64,000 bases of DNA from Pseudomonas protegens (GCF_013407925.2 NZ_CP060201.1:3720001-3784000), one strand, 5' to 3'. Positions 46,478 to 55,937 are shown, numbered from the stretch's first letter. The notes: generated from the letters alone by a model not told the origin. Numbers and translations: made by a program.

Positions 46478-48568
46478 ATGTTCGCCGCCGCCGACCAGAC
46501 GCATTTCAGCCTGACCCTGGAGGGTCGCCCCCACGACTTTCAAGTGCTCGGCCTGCAGGGCCGGGAGCGCATCAGCCGGCCCTTCGCCTTCGACCTGGAG
46601 CTGGTCAGCGAACGCTCCAACCTGGACCTGGACGCGCTGCTGCACACCCCGGCCTTCCTGCAACTGGCGGCCGATGGCAGCGGCATTCACGGGCAGATCC
46701 AGCGCATCGCCCAAGGCGACCGCGGTCGTCGCCTGACCCACTACCGGATCACCCTCGGCCCGCGCCTGGCCTATCTGGGCCAGCGCATCAACCAACGGAT
46801 CTTCCAGCACCTGAGCGTGCCGCACATCATCGCCCAGGTGCTGGAAGAGCACGGCATCCTCGGCAACGACTACCACTTCCACCTCGCCGGCCCCTACCCG
46901 GAGCGTGAGTACTGCGTGCAGTACGACGAATCGGACCTGCGCTTCATCCAGCGCCTGTGCGAGGAAGAGGGCCTGCACTACCACTTTCAGCACAGCCGCG
47001 AAGGGCATCGACTGGTGTTCGGCGAAGACCAGACGGTGTTCCGCAAGCTGGCCCCGGTGGCCTACCGGCAAGACTCCGGCTTGGTGGCCAGCGAGCCGGT
47101 GATCAAGCGCTTCGAGCTGCGCTTCGAGGCGCGCCCCAGCCGCACCACGCGCCGCGACTACGACTTCGAAAAACCGCGTCTGCAGATGCAGGGAGCGGCC
47201 AAACCGCAAGAGCCAAAAGCCGAGCCGGACCTTGAAGACTACGCCTACCCCGGACGCTTCACCGACCGCGAGCGCGGCAAGCATCTGGCCAGACGCGCCC
47301 TGGAACGGCACCGCAGCGACTACCGCCAGGCCAGCGGCCACAGCGACCAGCCAAGCCTGTGCAGCGGGCATTTCCTGCCCCTGAGCGGGCACCCCCACCC
47401 GGCCTGGAACGACCTGTGGCTACTGACCGAAGTCCTCCACGAAGGCAAACAGCCGCAGGTGCTGGAAGAGTCCATCACCAGCGACACCCGGGCCGGAACA
47501 GGCTTTCACCAGGGCTACCGCAACCGCTTCACCGCCACCCCCTGGGAAGTGCCCCATCGCCCGCCCCTGGAACACCCCAAGCCGCGGATTCTCGGCAGCC
47601 AGACCGCCAAGGTCACCGGCCCTCGGGACGAGGACATCCACACCGACGCCCACGGCCGGGTCAAGGTGCAGTTTCACTGGGACCGCGAGGGCCAGGGCAA
47701 CGACAAGAGCAGCTGCTGGCTACGGGTGTCCTCGGCCTGGGCCGGCGCCTGGTACGGCGCCATCGCCATCCCCCGGGTCGGCATGGAAGTGCTGGTGACC
47801 TTCCTCGAAGGCGATCCCGACCAGCCCCTGATCACCGGCTGCCTGTACCACAAGGAAAACGTCGTTCCCTACCCGCTGCCGCAACACAAGACCCGCAGCA
47901 CCTTCAAGACCCTGAGCTCCCCCGGTGGCGGCGGCTTCAACGAACTGCGCATCGAAGACAAAAAAGGCGCCGAGCAAATCTTCATCCACGCCCAGCGCGA
48001 CTGGGACCAGCACATCGAACACGACCAGAAAATCCGCGTCGGCCACCAGCGCCACGACACGGTAGAGGCCAACAGCTACAGCGAATTCAAGGCCGAGGAG
48101 CACCACACCGTGCATGGCGACCGCAAAGTCGAAGCCCGCGCCAGTGATCACCTGAGCATCGCCGGCAGCCAGCACCTGCAACTGGGCAACGGCCTGTTCA
48201 TCGAAGCCGGCCAGGAAATCCACCTGTCCAGCGGCCTGAAAGTAGTGCTCGAAGCCGGCAGCGAACTGACCCTCAAGGGCGGCGGCAGCTGGATCAAGAT
48301 CGACGCCGGCGGCGTGGCCCTCAGCGGCGCCCTGGTCAATAACAACTCCGGCGGCAGCCCGGGCAGTGGCACTGGCGCGGCGCCGTTGTTGCCGGGGCCG
48401 TTGCAGGCGGCGGATGGGGATAAGCCCGGGGCCTTGTTGCAACAACGGCTCAAGGAAAAACTGCCTCTGGTGGAACTGTGCCAGAAGCCCAAGGGCGGCA
48501 CGCCCATGCAGTGTCCGCTGACCGATTGCCCGTGCCGCAAGGCCCTGCTGGCAGGAGCGTCAAGATGA
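46478..48568 (+). CDS. vgrG: Type VI secretion spike protein VgrG
   Basis: 696 residues. gp27-like base (DFQVLGLQGRERISRPFAFDLELVS ... YCVQYDESDLRFIQRLCEEEGLHYHF), gp5 OB-fold (DAHGRVKVQFHWDREGQ, WLRVSSAWAGAWYGAIAIPRVGMEVLVTFLEGDPDQPLITG), then the repeat-rich beta-helix needle. A short C-terminal extension after the needle ends with LPLVELCQKPKGGTPMQCPL and TDCPCRK, a cysteine cluster. It likely docks the downstream effector through the DUF4123 adaptor. Stop and next ATG share ATGA. Confidence 0.96.
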   Translation: MFAAADQTHFSLTLEGRPHDFQVLGLQGRERISRPFAFDLELVSERSNLDLDALLHTPAFLQLAADGSGIHGQIQRIAQGDRGRRLTHYRITLGPRLAYLGQRINQRIFQHLSVPHIIAQVLEEHGILGNDYHFHLAGPYPEREYCVQYDESDLRFIQRLCEEEGLHYHFQHSREGHRLVFGEDQTVFRKLAPVAYRQDSGLVASEPVIKRFELRFEARPSRTTRRDYDFEKPRLQMQGAAKPQEPKAEPDLEDYAYPGRFTDRERGKHLARRALERHRSDYRQASGHSDQPSLCSGHFLPLSGHPHPAWNDLWLLTEVLHEGKQPQVLEESITSDTRAGTGFHQGYRNRFTATPWEVPHRPPLEHPKPRILGSQTAKVTGPRDEDIHTDAHGRVKVQFHWDREGQGNDKSSCWLRVSSAWAGAWYGAIAIPRVGMEVLVTFLEGDPDQPLITGCLYHKENVVPYPLPQHKTRSTFKTLSSPGGGGFNELRIEDKKGAEQIFIHAQRDWDQHIEHDQKIRVGHQRHDTVEANSYSEFKAEEHHTVHGDRKVEARASDHLSIAGSQHLQLGNGLFIEAGQEIHLSSGLKVVLEAGSELTLKGGGSWIKIDAGGVALSGALVNNNSGGSPGSGTGAAPLLPGPLQAADGDKPGALLQQRLKEKLPLVELCQKPKGGTPMQCPLTDCPCRKALLAGASR

Positions 48569-49347
48569 ACACCTCAGTGCTGCTGGAGCGCAGTGAGTAC
48601 CTGTTGGAAAAAATCTACCAGGCGACGGATGATCCCTCGCCCAGCCTGCTGTTCGACGCCACTGAGCTGGCTGAATGCCGTGAGCAGAGTCCGGTCTGGC
48701 TGGACTGCGCGCGCAATCCCCGGGTGCTGGAGTTCATGAGGCAGGAGCCGGAGCAGTGGCCGGGGCTGATCCTTGAAAGTTCGGTGCCCACGGACACCCT
48801 GCTGGAGCACCTGCGGCATATTCTGCTGGTGCGCTTTGGCGAACAGCGCAAGGGGGTGCTGTGTTATTGCAATCCGACCACTGCCAGTTACTTCTTTGCC
48901 GCCGATGCCGCTCAAAGCCTTGCGCCGTGGCTGGGGCCTGTCTCGCGCTTGAGCTGGTATGGCGGCACCTGGGCCGATCAGGCCGAGGATAAAGAGCGCT
49001 GGCTGAGCGTCGACAACCCACACGCTGCGCAATGGAGGACGATGCCCGGAGCCGCCCCGGCTCGCCTCAGCCAGCAACAGGAGCAAGCGTTGCAGCGTCA
49101 GCGCAGAGAGTACTTCCTGTATCAATGGTGGAAGCGGCAGCGCGACCTGTCATTCACCCAAGCGAGTGAGTACCTGGAGCAGGGCATGGATCTGGGCTTC
49201 GTCCAGGCCGAGGAACTGCAGCGTTTTCTCGACCTGCGGCTGCGCTATGCCCACCACGACCTGCCGCGTCTGGCTTCACACACCAGCAATGAGGACCGCC
49301 TGGAACTGTTACGTCGGCATTGGCAAGACAAGGAGTCACTGACATGA
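48565..49347 (+). CDS. DUF4123 type VI effector chaperone/adaptor
   Basis: 260 residues from ATG 48565. The DUF4123 core runs from SLLFDATELAECREQSPVWLDC to DTLLEHLRHILLVRFGEQRKGVLCYCNPTTASYFFAA. Such proteins (Tap/TEC) load a cognate effector onto its VgrG and are encoded between the two, exactly as here. Coupled to vgrG by ATGA and to the effector by another ATGA (49344-49347). Confidence 0.9.
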   Translation: MNTSVLLERSEYLLEKIYQATDDPSPSLLFDATELAECREQSPVWLDCARNPRVLEFMRQEPEQWPGLILESSVPTDTLLEHLRHILLVRFGEQRKGVLCYCNPTTASYFFAADAAQSLAPWLGPVSRLSWYGGTWADQAEDKERWLSVDNPHAAQWRTMPGAAPARLSQQQEQALQRQRREYFLYQWWKRQRDLSFTQASEYLEQGMDLGFVQAEELQRFLDLRLRYAHHDLPRLASHTSNEDRLELLRRHWQDKESLT

Positions 49348-52300
49348 GCGCCCCCATCGGTAGCCTGAGCCCGGGCCCTGCCTGCGAAGCCGGCAAACTG
49401 ATCGTCCAGGTGATCGGCAAGGATCATCCCGAGAGCCAGAAGCTGGTGCTGCTGGATCAGGCCCGCAGCCCGCTCAAGGGCGAGCAGGAGCCCCTGGAAC
49501 GGGAACTGTGCAGCAGTGTGTTGCACGTCTGGGACAGCGCCGGCCTGGCCAAGGGACAACTGTGCCTGGAAATCGCCACCACCCAGGGCGCGCCCATTCG
49601 CCTGCCATTGCTCGACAACCCGCGCCCCACGCCCCGCCAGAGCGATGCCCAGTGGAACCAGCTGGTGCCGGTGTTGCCCTTTGTCGCCTTGCCCGGCAGC
49701 AAAAGCGCCTACGACCTTGGCACGCCGGTACTGGCGCGCACTGGCTACGTCTACGTGTTCCACGAGCAGCGGCTGTGGCGCGAGCTGGAAGTGCGTATCG
49801 AGGGCGACAAGACCACCTACCACGACATCGATGTGGCGCAGTTTCGCCAGGGCCAGAGCTTCAAGCCCGGTGAACGCAAGGCCAGCGGTCAGGCCCTGGA
49901 CGACATTTGGCTACCGGCCAGCTGGAATGACCGGCGAGTGGATGATTTGCAGCTGTGCTTCTCGGAAGTCCAGCTCAGTGCGCCTCGGCTACAGCGCCTG
50001 GAACAGGACGCCAAGCTGCGTGGCCAACGCTGCCGGAGCCCCGACCTGCGCAGCGCTGACCAGCGTTTCAAGCGGCTGTACAAGAACCAGCCGGATGGCA
50101 CAGCGATGGTGCAGGCCTTTGCCGCTTTCGATGTGCACAACGCCACCAACCAGAGCGCTGCGTCTCAGGCCAGAACCACCTGGCTCAACCTCCAGTCGAA
50201 TGCTTTCCCGGTCAGCGTGGCCGCACCGCAACGCCCCCGGGCGCCGGGCTACGAGTGGATGCTCGAACATCCAGGCAGTTACCTGTGCGACCTGTCCGGA
50301 CAATTCCCCGTTCAGGCCAGCACCCAGGCCAAGGCCTTCCTTCAAGCCTGCACCGCCGGCAGCGCAGAACAGCCCCATAGCGTAGCGCTGGAACTGACCG
50401 CCATCGCCGATGCCCTGGAAGCCTCCTTGCCGGCGCCCGACCCCGAGCCTGGCAGCAAGCCGGAGGCAGAAGGCGAAAAAAAGGATTTATGGCTGGCCCA
50501 GGACAGCGTGGCCGACGTCCTCGAATCGGCCCGGCAACGCCAGCTCTGTGGCGTATTGCTGGACGACCCACGCTACCGCGTGCGCCACCTGCACATGCGC
50601 CTCAACACTCATCACCAGTTGCTCATGCTCTGCGCCCGCCGCGCCGCCCAAGAGCCCAACCACGGCAGTGCGCTGCTGGTGCAGCAGCTGGTGGTGCCGC
50701 GCCAGCTCGCAGGGCAGGCCAATGCACTGCATGCCGGCATGAAGAAACTCAACGACACAGGCAAGCAGGCCATCAACCGCTGCACCGCCACCGTGGAGCG
50801 GGCCATGGTCTGGCAGCACATGAACAGCGCCCAGGACCTGCTGAGCGAATGCCTGGAGCAGGGCGTTACCCAACAAACCTTCGCCGACCACCTGAGCCTG
50901 GAGGGCTTCGACTACCTGGCCGCGCTGTTCACCCTGAGCCAGGCCATGGCGAGCATGGCCCTGCCGCCGGGGCGGCTCGATCCACTGTCACCCACCGGCG
51001 ATGTGGTGGACGCCGTGACCGGCGTCAGCCTGTACAGCCCCAAGGCCAGCCGTGCACAGAAACTGCTCAGCGGCATTGCCGAAGACACGACCTGCGCCTG
51101 GCACCGCATGCTCTGGCCGTCCTGTGATCTGGAAATGGTCTGTGTGCCCTACAAGGTTCCGACCCAGGATGACCTAAACCTTGGCGATGGTTGCTTTCGT
51201 CCGACCGAGTTGGCCAAGCATGAAAACCAGGCGCCTCCGTCTCTCGCGCAACAGGAACTGCTGGACAGCGCCCTGCTGGCCACACTGCTGGCTGAAGGTC
51301 GCCTGGACAGTTTTCTGACACTCAATGGCAAGAACACCAGCGCCGCTTTGATAGGTTTTTTCGAAAACCTGCAAGGCGCCGTGGACAGGGCCCTTGCAGC
51401 CACCGTAGCCCCGCGCAATGCCGCCAACCAGGCCGCACAAACCGCCACCGCCAGCCGAACCGCCAGCCACCAGGCCAATGAACGTTTGAACCAAATGCGC
51501 GAGCGCCTCGGCGCACAGGCCCAGCCAGTCAACATCACCCTGCATGGCCGTGGAGTGCAGCAATTGCGCAGCTTGATGCCCGCGACCTTTGGCCCGGCCT
51601 ATTTCATGCGCCGTGGGGCGGTCACGCGGAACTACTACCTGTTCGGCCTGGAGGACCTGCCCACGCGTCAGGTCCGGGCGAAAAGAATCCATGGAGAGTT
51701 TCTCGACGCCCGTGGAAACCTACTGGGCAGCACCAGCCGCACACGCATGTCGGGAGCGGATATAGCCAGTGCCGAGCATTGGGTACTGGTGATCCCGCGC
51801 AATCACAGCACCGCCCAACTCGTGGGCAGCCTGAACCGCCAGATCAACGCCGCCCAACAGGCAGACAGCGTCGCCGCCGCCGACGCGGCAAACAGCACCC
51901 GAGCCCGAAGCGCTTTGAATGATGCTCGTGAGCATTTAAGTGAACAGCGGAGGAAAACTCATACCTGGCGGGTATTGAACAGCCGGCCTTTTGCGGCGGC
52001 GGTATTGATGTTGGAGATGTGGAATGTAAGGGCGGAGGTGCAAAGCAAAGAGAAAAATATTAGGGAAAAAGGCGAGCTAAGGGCCGTAGGAAGTACAGCT
52101 GGAGCTTACATTGACTTAGTTGTTGCGATGGAAGCTTTGACTATAAAACTTACAGGCAGTCAATCAACAGAGATCTTTACAAGAAGAGCACTTTATACAG
52201 TTTCTGGTGACGTACTAAACAAGCGACTAGGTAGTACATTAGGAGAAGTTGTAACTAAAGATTTGTCTGCTCGGCTGATTATTCAATCGATCGGAGGTCT

Positions 52301-53159
52301 GATCTTTGCCGGGGTAAGTCTCTATGACGCTTGGTATGCTTGGCAATGGAACGATCAGGCCATGTATGGCTATCTGCTGATGGCCGGAGGTGCTCTCTCA
52401 GGTGTCGCTGCCGGACTGTTCAGCGGCGTGGCCCCAGTACTAGGCATGCATCCATTGAATTGGGTCGCCCTTTTATTGATCGGTATCGGCACCGGCCTGG
52501 TGCTCTGGCTAAGCAGCACCCCGCTGGAAGATTGGTTAAATGCCGGGCCGTTTGGCACTAAAGATGCTAACACCCAGCACTTGCAAGATCCGCAAGAGGC
52601 TTTCTATCGTCTGCTTGGCGTGTTCGCCGGTATCAACATCAGCATTGTCCGCAATCCGCTTTTCGAGCCAAACGCCAAACTGGACGGTCGGGAGGAAGTG
52701 CCCTACTCAGTGCGCACTGCCGATACCCTAATTCGTATAGAAAGTCGACTTCCAGGCTTGCTCGGCAGTTTGGGTAGCGTTGATATCGAGGCGGATTGTC
52801 GACTCTGTGAAACCATCACCCGCTACAGCATCAAAGGTTCGCCCTACCGTACCGATATTCAAGCGCCCAACATGTGTTCCATACCCAAAGCACAGCGGCT
52901 ATTTAGCGACAGTCTTGAGCTCTATTTTTCTACCCCTCCTGCCAATAGAGGCCCATCCTCATTTAAAACCAGCGGCTGGTACTGGGCGGTTCGGGCACAG
53001 TTTGTTTTGCAAACCCGCGGTGGACTCCGTTACTTCCCCGCACCGGAAGTTAAAGACCCAGCAGCTTATGGGGCGGCGTATGCCAAGGCCGACTTCAATA
53101 GGATCAAACGCCCATTTTGGGCAGACGAACAAACTCATAAGAAATTGATCAATGGATAA
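49344..53159 (+). CDS. Large VasX-like membrane-targeting T6SS effector
   Basis: 1271 residues from ATG 49344. The N-terminal region (YDLGTPVLARTGYVYVFHEQ, then RLWRELEV) resembles the VasX N-terminal type of T6SS toxins. The middle is helical and Ala/Gln-rich. The C-terminus has three hydrophobic helices at about 978-1000, 1008-1035 and 1039-1058, then a soluble tip (1061-1271) containing DPQEAFYRLLGVFAG and paired cysteines (DCRLCE). No nuclease or lipase motif seen, so pore formation in the target inner membrane is inferred. The DNA from about 51950 to 52320 is clearly richer in AT than the rest. The tip is duplicated downstream. Confidence 0.82.
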   Translation: MSAPIGSLSPGPACEAGKLIVQVIGKDHPESQKLVLLDQARSPLKGEQEPLERELCSSVLHVWDSAGLAKGQLCLEIATTQGAPIRLPLLDNPRPTPRQSDAQWNQLVPVLPFVALPGSKSAYDLGTPVLARTGYVYVFHEQRLWRELEVRIEGDKTTYHDIDVAQFRQGQSFKPGERKASGQALDDIWLPASWNDRRVDDLQLCFSEVQLSAPRLQRLEQDAKLRGQRCRSPDLRSADQRFKRLYKNQPDGTAMVQAFAAFDVHNATNQSAASQARTTWLNLQSNAFPVSVAAPQRPRAPGYEWMLEHPGSYLCDLSGQFPVQASTQAKAFLQACTAGSAEQPHSVALELTAIADALEASLPAPDPEPGSKPEAEGEKKDLWLAQDSVADVLESARQRQLCGVLLDDPRYRVRHLHMRLNTHHQLLMLCARRAAQEPNHGSALLVQQLVVPRQLAGQANALHAGMKKLNDTGKQAINRCTATVERAMVWQHMNSAQDLLSECLEQGVTQQTFADHLSLEGFDYLAALFTLSQAMASMALPPGRLDPLSPTGDVVDAVTGVSLYSPKASRAQKLLSGIAEDTTCAWHRMLWPSCDLEMVCVPYKVPTQDDLNLGDGCFRPTELAKHENQAPPSLAQQELLDSALLATLLAEGRLDSFLTLNGKNTSAALIGFFENLQGAVDRALAATVAPRNAANQAAQTATASRTASHQANERLNQMRERLGAQAQPVNITLHGRGVQQLRSLMPATFGPAYFMRRGAVTRNYYLFGLEDLPTRQVRAKRIHGEFLDARGNLLGSTSRTRMSGADIASAEHWVLVIPRNHSTAQLVGSLNRQINAAQQADSVAAADAANSTRARSALNDAREHLSEQRRKTHTWRVLNSRPFAAAVLMLEMWNVRAEVQSKEKNIREKGELRAVGSTAGAYIDLVVAMEALTIKLTGSQSTEIFTRRALYTVSGDVLNKRLGSTLGEVVTKDLSARLIIQSIGGLIFAGVSLYDAWYAWQWNDQAMYGYLLMAGGALSGVAAGLFSGVAPVLGMHPLNWVALLLIGIGTGLVLWLSSTPLEDWLNAGPFGTKDANTQHLQDPQEAFYRLLGVFAGINISIVRNPLFEPNAKLDGREEVPYSVRTADTLIRIESRLPGLLGSLGSVDIEADCRLCETITRYSIKGSPYRTDIQAPNMCSIPKAQRLFSDSLELYFSTPPANRGPSSFKTSGWYWAVRAQFVLQTRGGLRYFPAPEVKDPAAYGAAYAKADFNRIKRPFWADEQTHKKLING

Positions 53160-54222
53160 AATGATCGAACCAATGCCTTATTACGGGCAACTGGTATACA
53201 GCCCGAAAAGCATCCCGACTCAAACCGCGTCAGTAGAGCGAAGTCGGTTGATTAATTTCTCAGGAACACGTTTACCTTGGGGGGGGACCAAGGACTTAGC
53301 CCCCGAAGACCTTTTGCGCCACCCCTCTCCCCATGGCCTACGTGCTTATGAAAAAGCCTTAAGGGAGCGAGAGGAAAAGATAGCACAGGGAACTTACACT
53401 CCCGCTCCATTTGAAAATATAGAAACTCATGAAAAATATGATCAGGAGAGATTTCGATTTGCCCAGTTACCATTTCGCTCACAATTTTGGTTGTTTATGC
53501 AGGTTTTTGGAAAGTACGGTTTTTATTTGTTTGCGATACTTTTTGCGTTTGTCAGCTTGTTTTTATCAATTGTTTCAAGAGATTCACAACTGAAGATAGG
53601 TTTTTGGGACGCGCTCTCGAGTGTATTCTGGCCTATCTTATTTCCAACGCTGCTATGTTGGGGGGTAGGGCATATTGTCATGCATCACTTTCCGCGCATC
53701 TGGTTTCGCCCCCCAAAGGGCCCTCTTTGGGAACTTAATCGCCGCACCGGCCTTGTCACATTCTTCGACTACAAGCGCTTTAAAAAAGAAGGCGTTATCG
53801 ATGAGGTCACTGCTCCGTTCTACGAATTCGATGCCTACATCGTCACCAGTCCAGATCGTCAGGGCTCGCCTATGAACGGGTTGTTCCTGATCCATCGTTA
53901 TCGCGATATTCGTATCAACTTCAACAGCCTTATTACCCCAGACAACACCCTGCAAAAGCCCTGGGCCTTATGGGATTTCTTCCAGAACTTCATGGATATC
54001 AGCCGGCCGCTGCCTGATATTCCCCTGTACGAACCCTATCGCTACTTGGACCCGGTCACCGCCGAATACGACCGTCAACAGCAACGCCCAGCGCGTTACT
54101 GGATTGATATGGACGATGAAACCTTCAAGGCCAAGGTCAAAGAGATGCTCGGGAAGATTGATGCCATCGATACCTTCAACCGGCCCAATCTGATGGCAAA
54201 CCATGTGCAGTACATTGACTGA
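53152..54222 (+). CDS. Two-TM putative immunity protein 1 for the VasX-like effector
   Basis: 356 residues. Cytosolic N-terminus (YYGQLVYSPKSIP, RLPWGGTKD), two TM helices (YGFYLFAILFAFVSLFLSIV; SVFWPILFPTLLCWGVGHIV) and a C-terminal domain starting FRPPKGPLWELNRRTGLVTFFDY and ending with DFFQNFMDISRPLPDIPLYEP and MLGKIDAIDTFNRPNLMA. From memory this resembles DUF6708 proteins of T6SS loci; unverified. Starts 8 bp inside the effector stop, the position expected of an immunity gene. The coding DNA of the TM part is AT-rich, that of the C-terminal part is not. Confidence 0.7.
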   Translation: MDKMIEPMPYYGQLVYSPKSIPTQTASVERSRLINFSGTRLPWGGTKDLAPEDLLRHPSPHGLRAYEKALREREEKIAQGTYTPAPFENIETHEKYDQERFRFAQLPFRSQFWLFMQVFGKYGFYLFAILFAFVSLFLSIVSRDSQLKIGFWDALSSVFWPILFPTLLCWGVGHIVMHHFPRIWFRPPKGPLWELNRRTGLVTFFDYKRFKKEGVIDEVTAPFYEFDAYIVTSPDRQGSPMNGLFLIHRYRDIRINFNSLITPDNTLQKPWALWDFFQNFMDISRPLPDIPLYEPYRYLDPVTAEYDRQQQRPARYWIDMDDETFKAKVKEMLGKIDAIDTFNRPNLMANHVQYID

Positions 54223-54235
54223 CACGGGCAGTGAA

Positions 54236-54877
54236 ATGCTGATGGAATATTGGTTAAGCGCTGAGACTTTTGGCACTGCAGGCGCTGATGTCCAATACCT
54301 ACGAGATCCGCAAGAGGCTTTCTATCGTCTGCTTGGCGTGTTCGCCGGTAACAGCATCGTCGTTGGCCGCAATCCGCTCTTCGAGCCTAAAGCCAAACTG
54401 GACTCCCGTGCTGAAGTGCCCCATTCAGTGCGCAGTGCCGATACCTTGATTCGTATAGAAAGCCGACTTCCAGGTTTACTCGGCAGCCTGGGGAGCGTCG
54501 ATATCGAGGCTGATTGTGGACTTTGCGAAAAAGTCACCTACTACAGCATCAAAGGCTCGCCCTACAGTACCGATATACAAGCCCCCACCATATGTTCGAT
54601 ACCTAAGGCGCAGCGGCTGTACAACGACAGTCTTGAACTCTATTTTTCTACCCCTCCTGCCAATACAGATCCATCTCCCTTCAAAACGCGTAACTGGTAC
54701 TGGGCGGTTCGCGCACAACTTATATTGAAGAACTGCGGAGAAAACCGCCATTTTCCGGCTCCGGGAGTTAAGGGTCTAGCACTTTATGTGCCAGTTCATG
54801 CTAAGGCCAACTTTAATAAGGCTGAGCTCCCATTTTGGGCTGATGAAAAAAACCATAAGGTGTCAAGTAATGAATAA
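54236..54877 (+). CDS. Orphan copy of the effector C-terminal tip
   Basis: 213 residues from ATG 54236 (MLMEYWLSAETFGT); an earlier in-frame ATG at 54203 overlaps the previous gene. From residue about 3 to the end it aligns without gaps to effector residues 1061-1271, roughly 70 percent identical by hand, including DPQEAFYRLLGVFAG and IESRLPGLLGSLGSVDIEAD. It has neither the VasX-like region nor the membrane helices, so it cannot be a stand-alone VgrG cargo. It may serve as a recombination donor for the full-length gene, a decoy, or residue of an older effector. It is open throughout, with no frameshift. Confidence 0.75.
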   Translation: MLMEYWLSAETFGTAGADVQYLRDPQEAFYRLLGVFAGNSIVVGRNPLFEPKAKLDSRAEVPHSVRSADTLIRIESRLPGLLGSLGSVDIEADCGLCEKVTYYSIKGSPYSTDIQAPTICSIPKAQRLYNDSLELYFSTPPANTDPSPFKTRNWYWAVRAQLILKNCGENRHFPAPGVKGLALYVPVHAKANFNKAELPFWADEKNHKVSSNE

Positions 54878-55937
54878 CTTATTAGATTTGGTGCAGTACT
54901 ACGGACAAGAAGCATACAAGCCTGACAGTATTCCAGGCCAATCTGAGTCGGCAGAGCGAGGCTGGTTGCTTAAGTTTTCAGGGGTGCATTTACCTTGGGG
55001 GAGTACTCAGGAGGTAGTGCCAATCCGTATCATGCAAGATCCAAAACCTGAAAGCATGCGGTTTTGGGAAAAGGCTGAAAGAGAAAAATTAATAAAAATA
55101 AATAATGGTACTTATGTTGCTCTACCTTTAGAGGGGGTTGAACTTCATCAGAAGTATGATCAAGAAAGGTTTAGGTATGCTCAGCTTCCATTTTGCTCGC
55201 AGTTTTGGTTGTTTATGAGGGGGGGTTGTAAATGGGTTTTTGTAATTCTATTAGTGTTCATGGCTTTAGCCCACTTTACTATTATGCCTGCATCGCAAAA
55301 AACTCCATGGCAATTTACGCTTGATATGTTTTTTGGTCTCTATTCATGGATATTAGGGGTTCCGCTTGTGTGTTGGGGGATAGGTAGTCTTGTCGTAAAC
55401 TATTTTCCGAGTATTTGGTTTCGCCCCCCTAAAGGCCCTCTCTGGGAACTCAATCGCCGTACTGGCCTTGTCACCTTCTTCGACTACAAGCGCTTCAAAA
55501 AAGAAGGTGTTATCGATGAGACAACTGCTCCCTTCTACGAGTTCGACGCCTATATCGTCACCAGCCCGGATCGTCAGGGCCTGCCTATGAATAGCCTGTT
55601 CCTGATCCATCGCTATCGCGACATTCGCATTAACTTCAACAACTTGATTGCACCTGACAACACCCTGCAAAGACCCTGCGCCTTATGGGATTTCTTCCAG
55701 AACTTCATGGATATCAGCCGCCCCCTGCCTGATATTCCCATGTACGAGCCCTATCGCCACTTGGACCCGGTCACGGCCGAGTACGACCGGCAACAGCAAC
55801 GCCCAGCGCGTTACTGGATCGATATGGACGATGAAACCTTCAAGGCCAAGGTCAAGGAAATGCTCGGGAAGATTGAAACCATCGACACTTTCAGCCGGCC
55901 GAATCTGATGGCCCGGCATGTGACATACCGTGATTGA
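54870..55937 (+). CDS. Two-TM putative immunity protein 2
   Basis: 355 residues from ATG 54870, overlapping the tip gene by 8 bp exactly as protein 1 overlaps the effector. C-terminal about 176 residues are near-identical to protein 1 (about 90 percent), but the N-terminal half including both TM helices (KWVFVILLVFMALAHFTIM; WILGVPLVCWGIGSLVV) is only about 45 percent identical. The change is abrupt at IWFRPPKGPLWELN. This suggests specificity lies in the TM half. Confidence 0.7.
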   Translation: MNNLLDLVQYYGQEAYKPDSIPGQSESAERGWLLKFSGVHLPWGSTQEVVPIRIMQDPKPESMRFWEKAEREKLIKINNGTYVALPLEGVELHQKYDQERFRYAQLPFCSQFWLFMRGGCKWVFVILLVFMALAHFTIMPASQKTPWQFTLDMFFGLYSWILGVPLVCWGIGSLVVNYFPSIWFRPPKGPLWELNRRTGLVTFFDYKRFKKEGVIDETTAPFYEFDAYIVTSPDRQGLPMNSLFLIHRYRDIRINFNNLIAPDNTLQRPCALWDFFQNFMDISRPLPDIPMYEPYRHLDPVTAEYDRQQQRPARYWIDMDDETFKAKVKEMLGKIETIDTFSRPNLMARHVTYRD

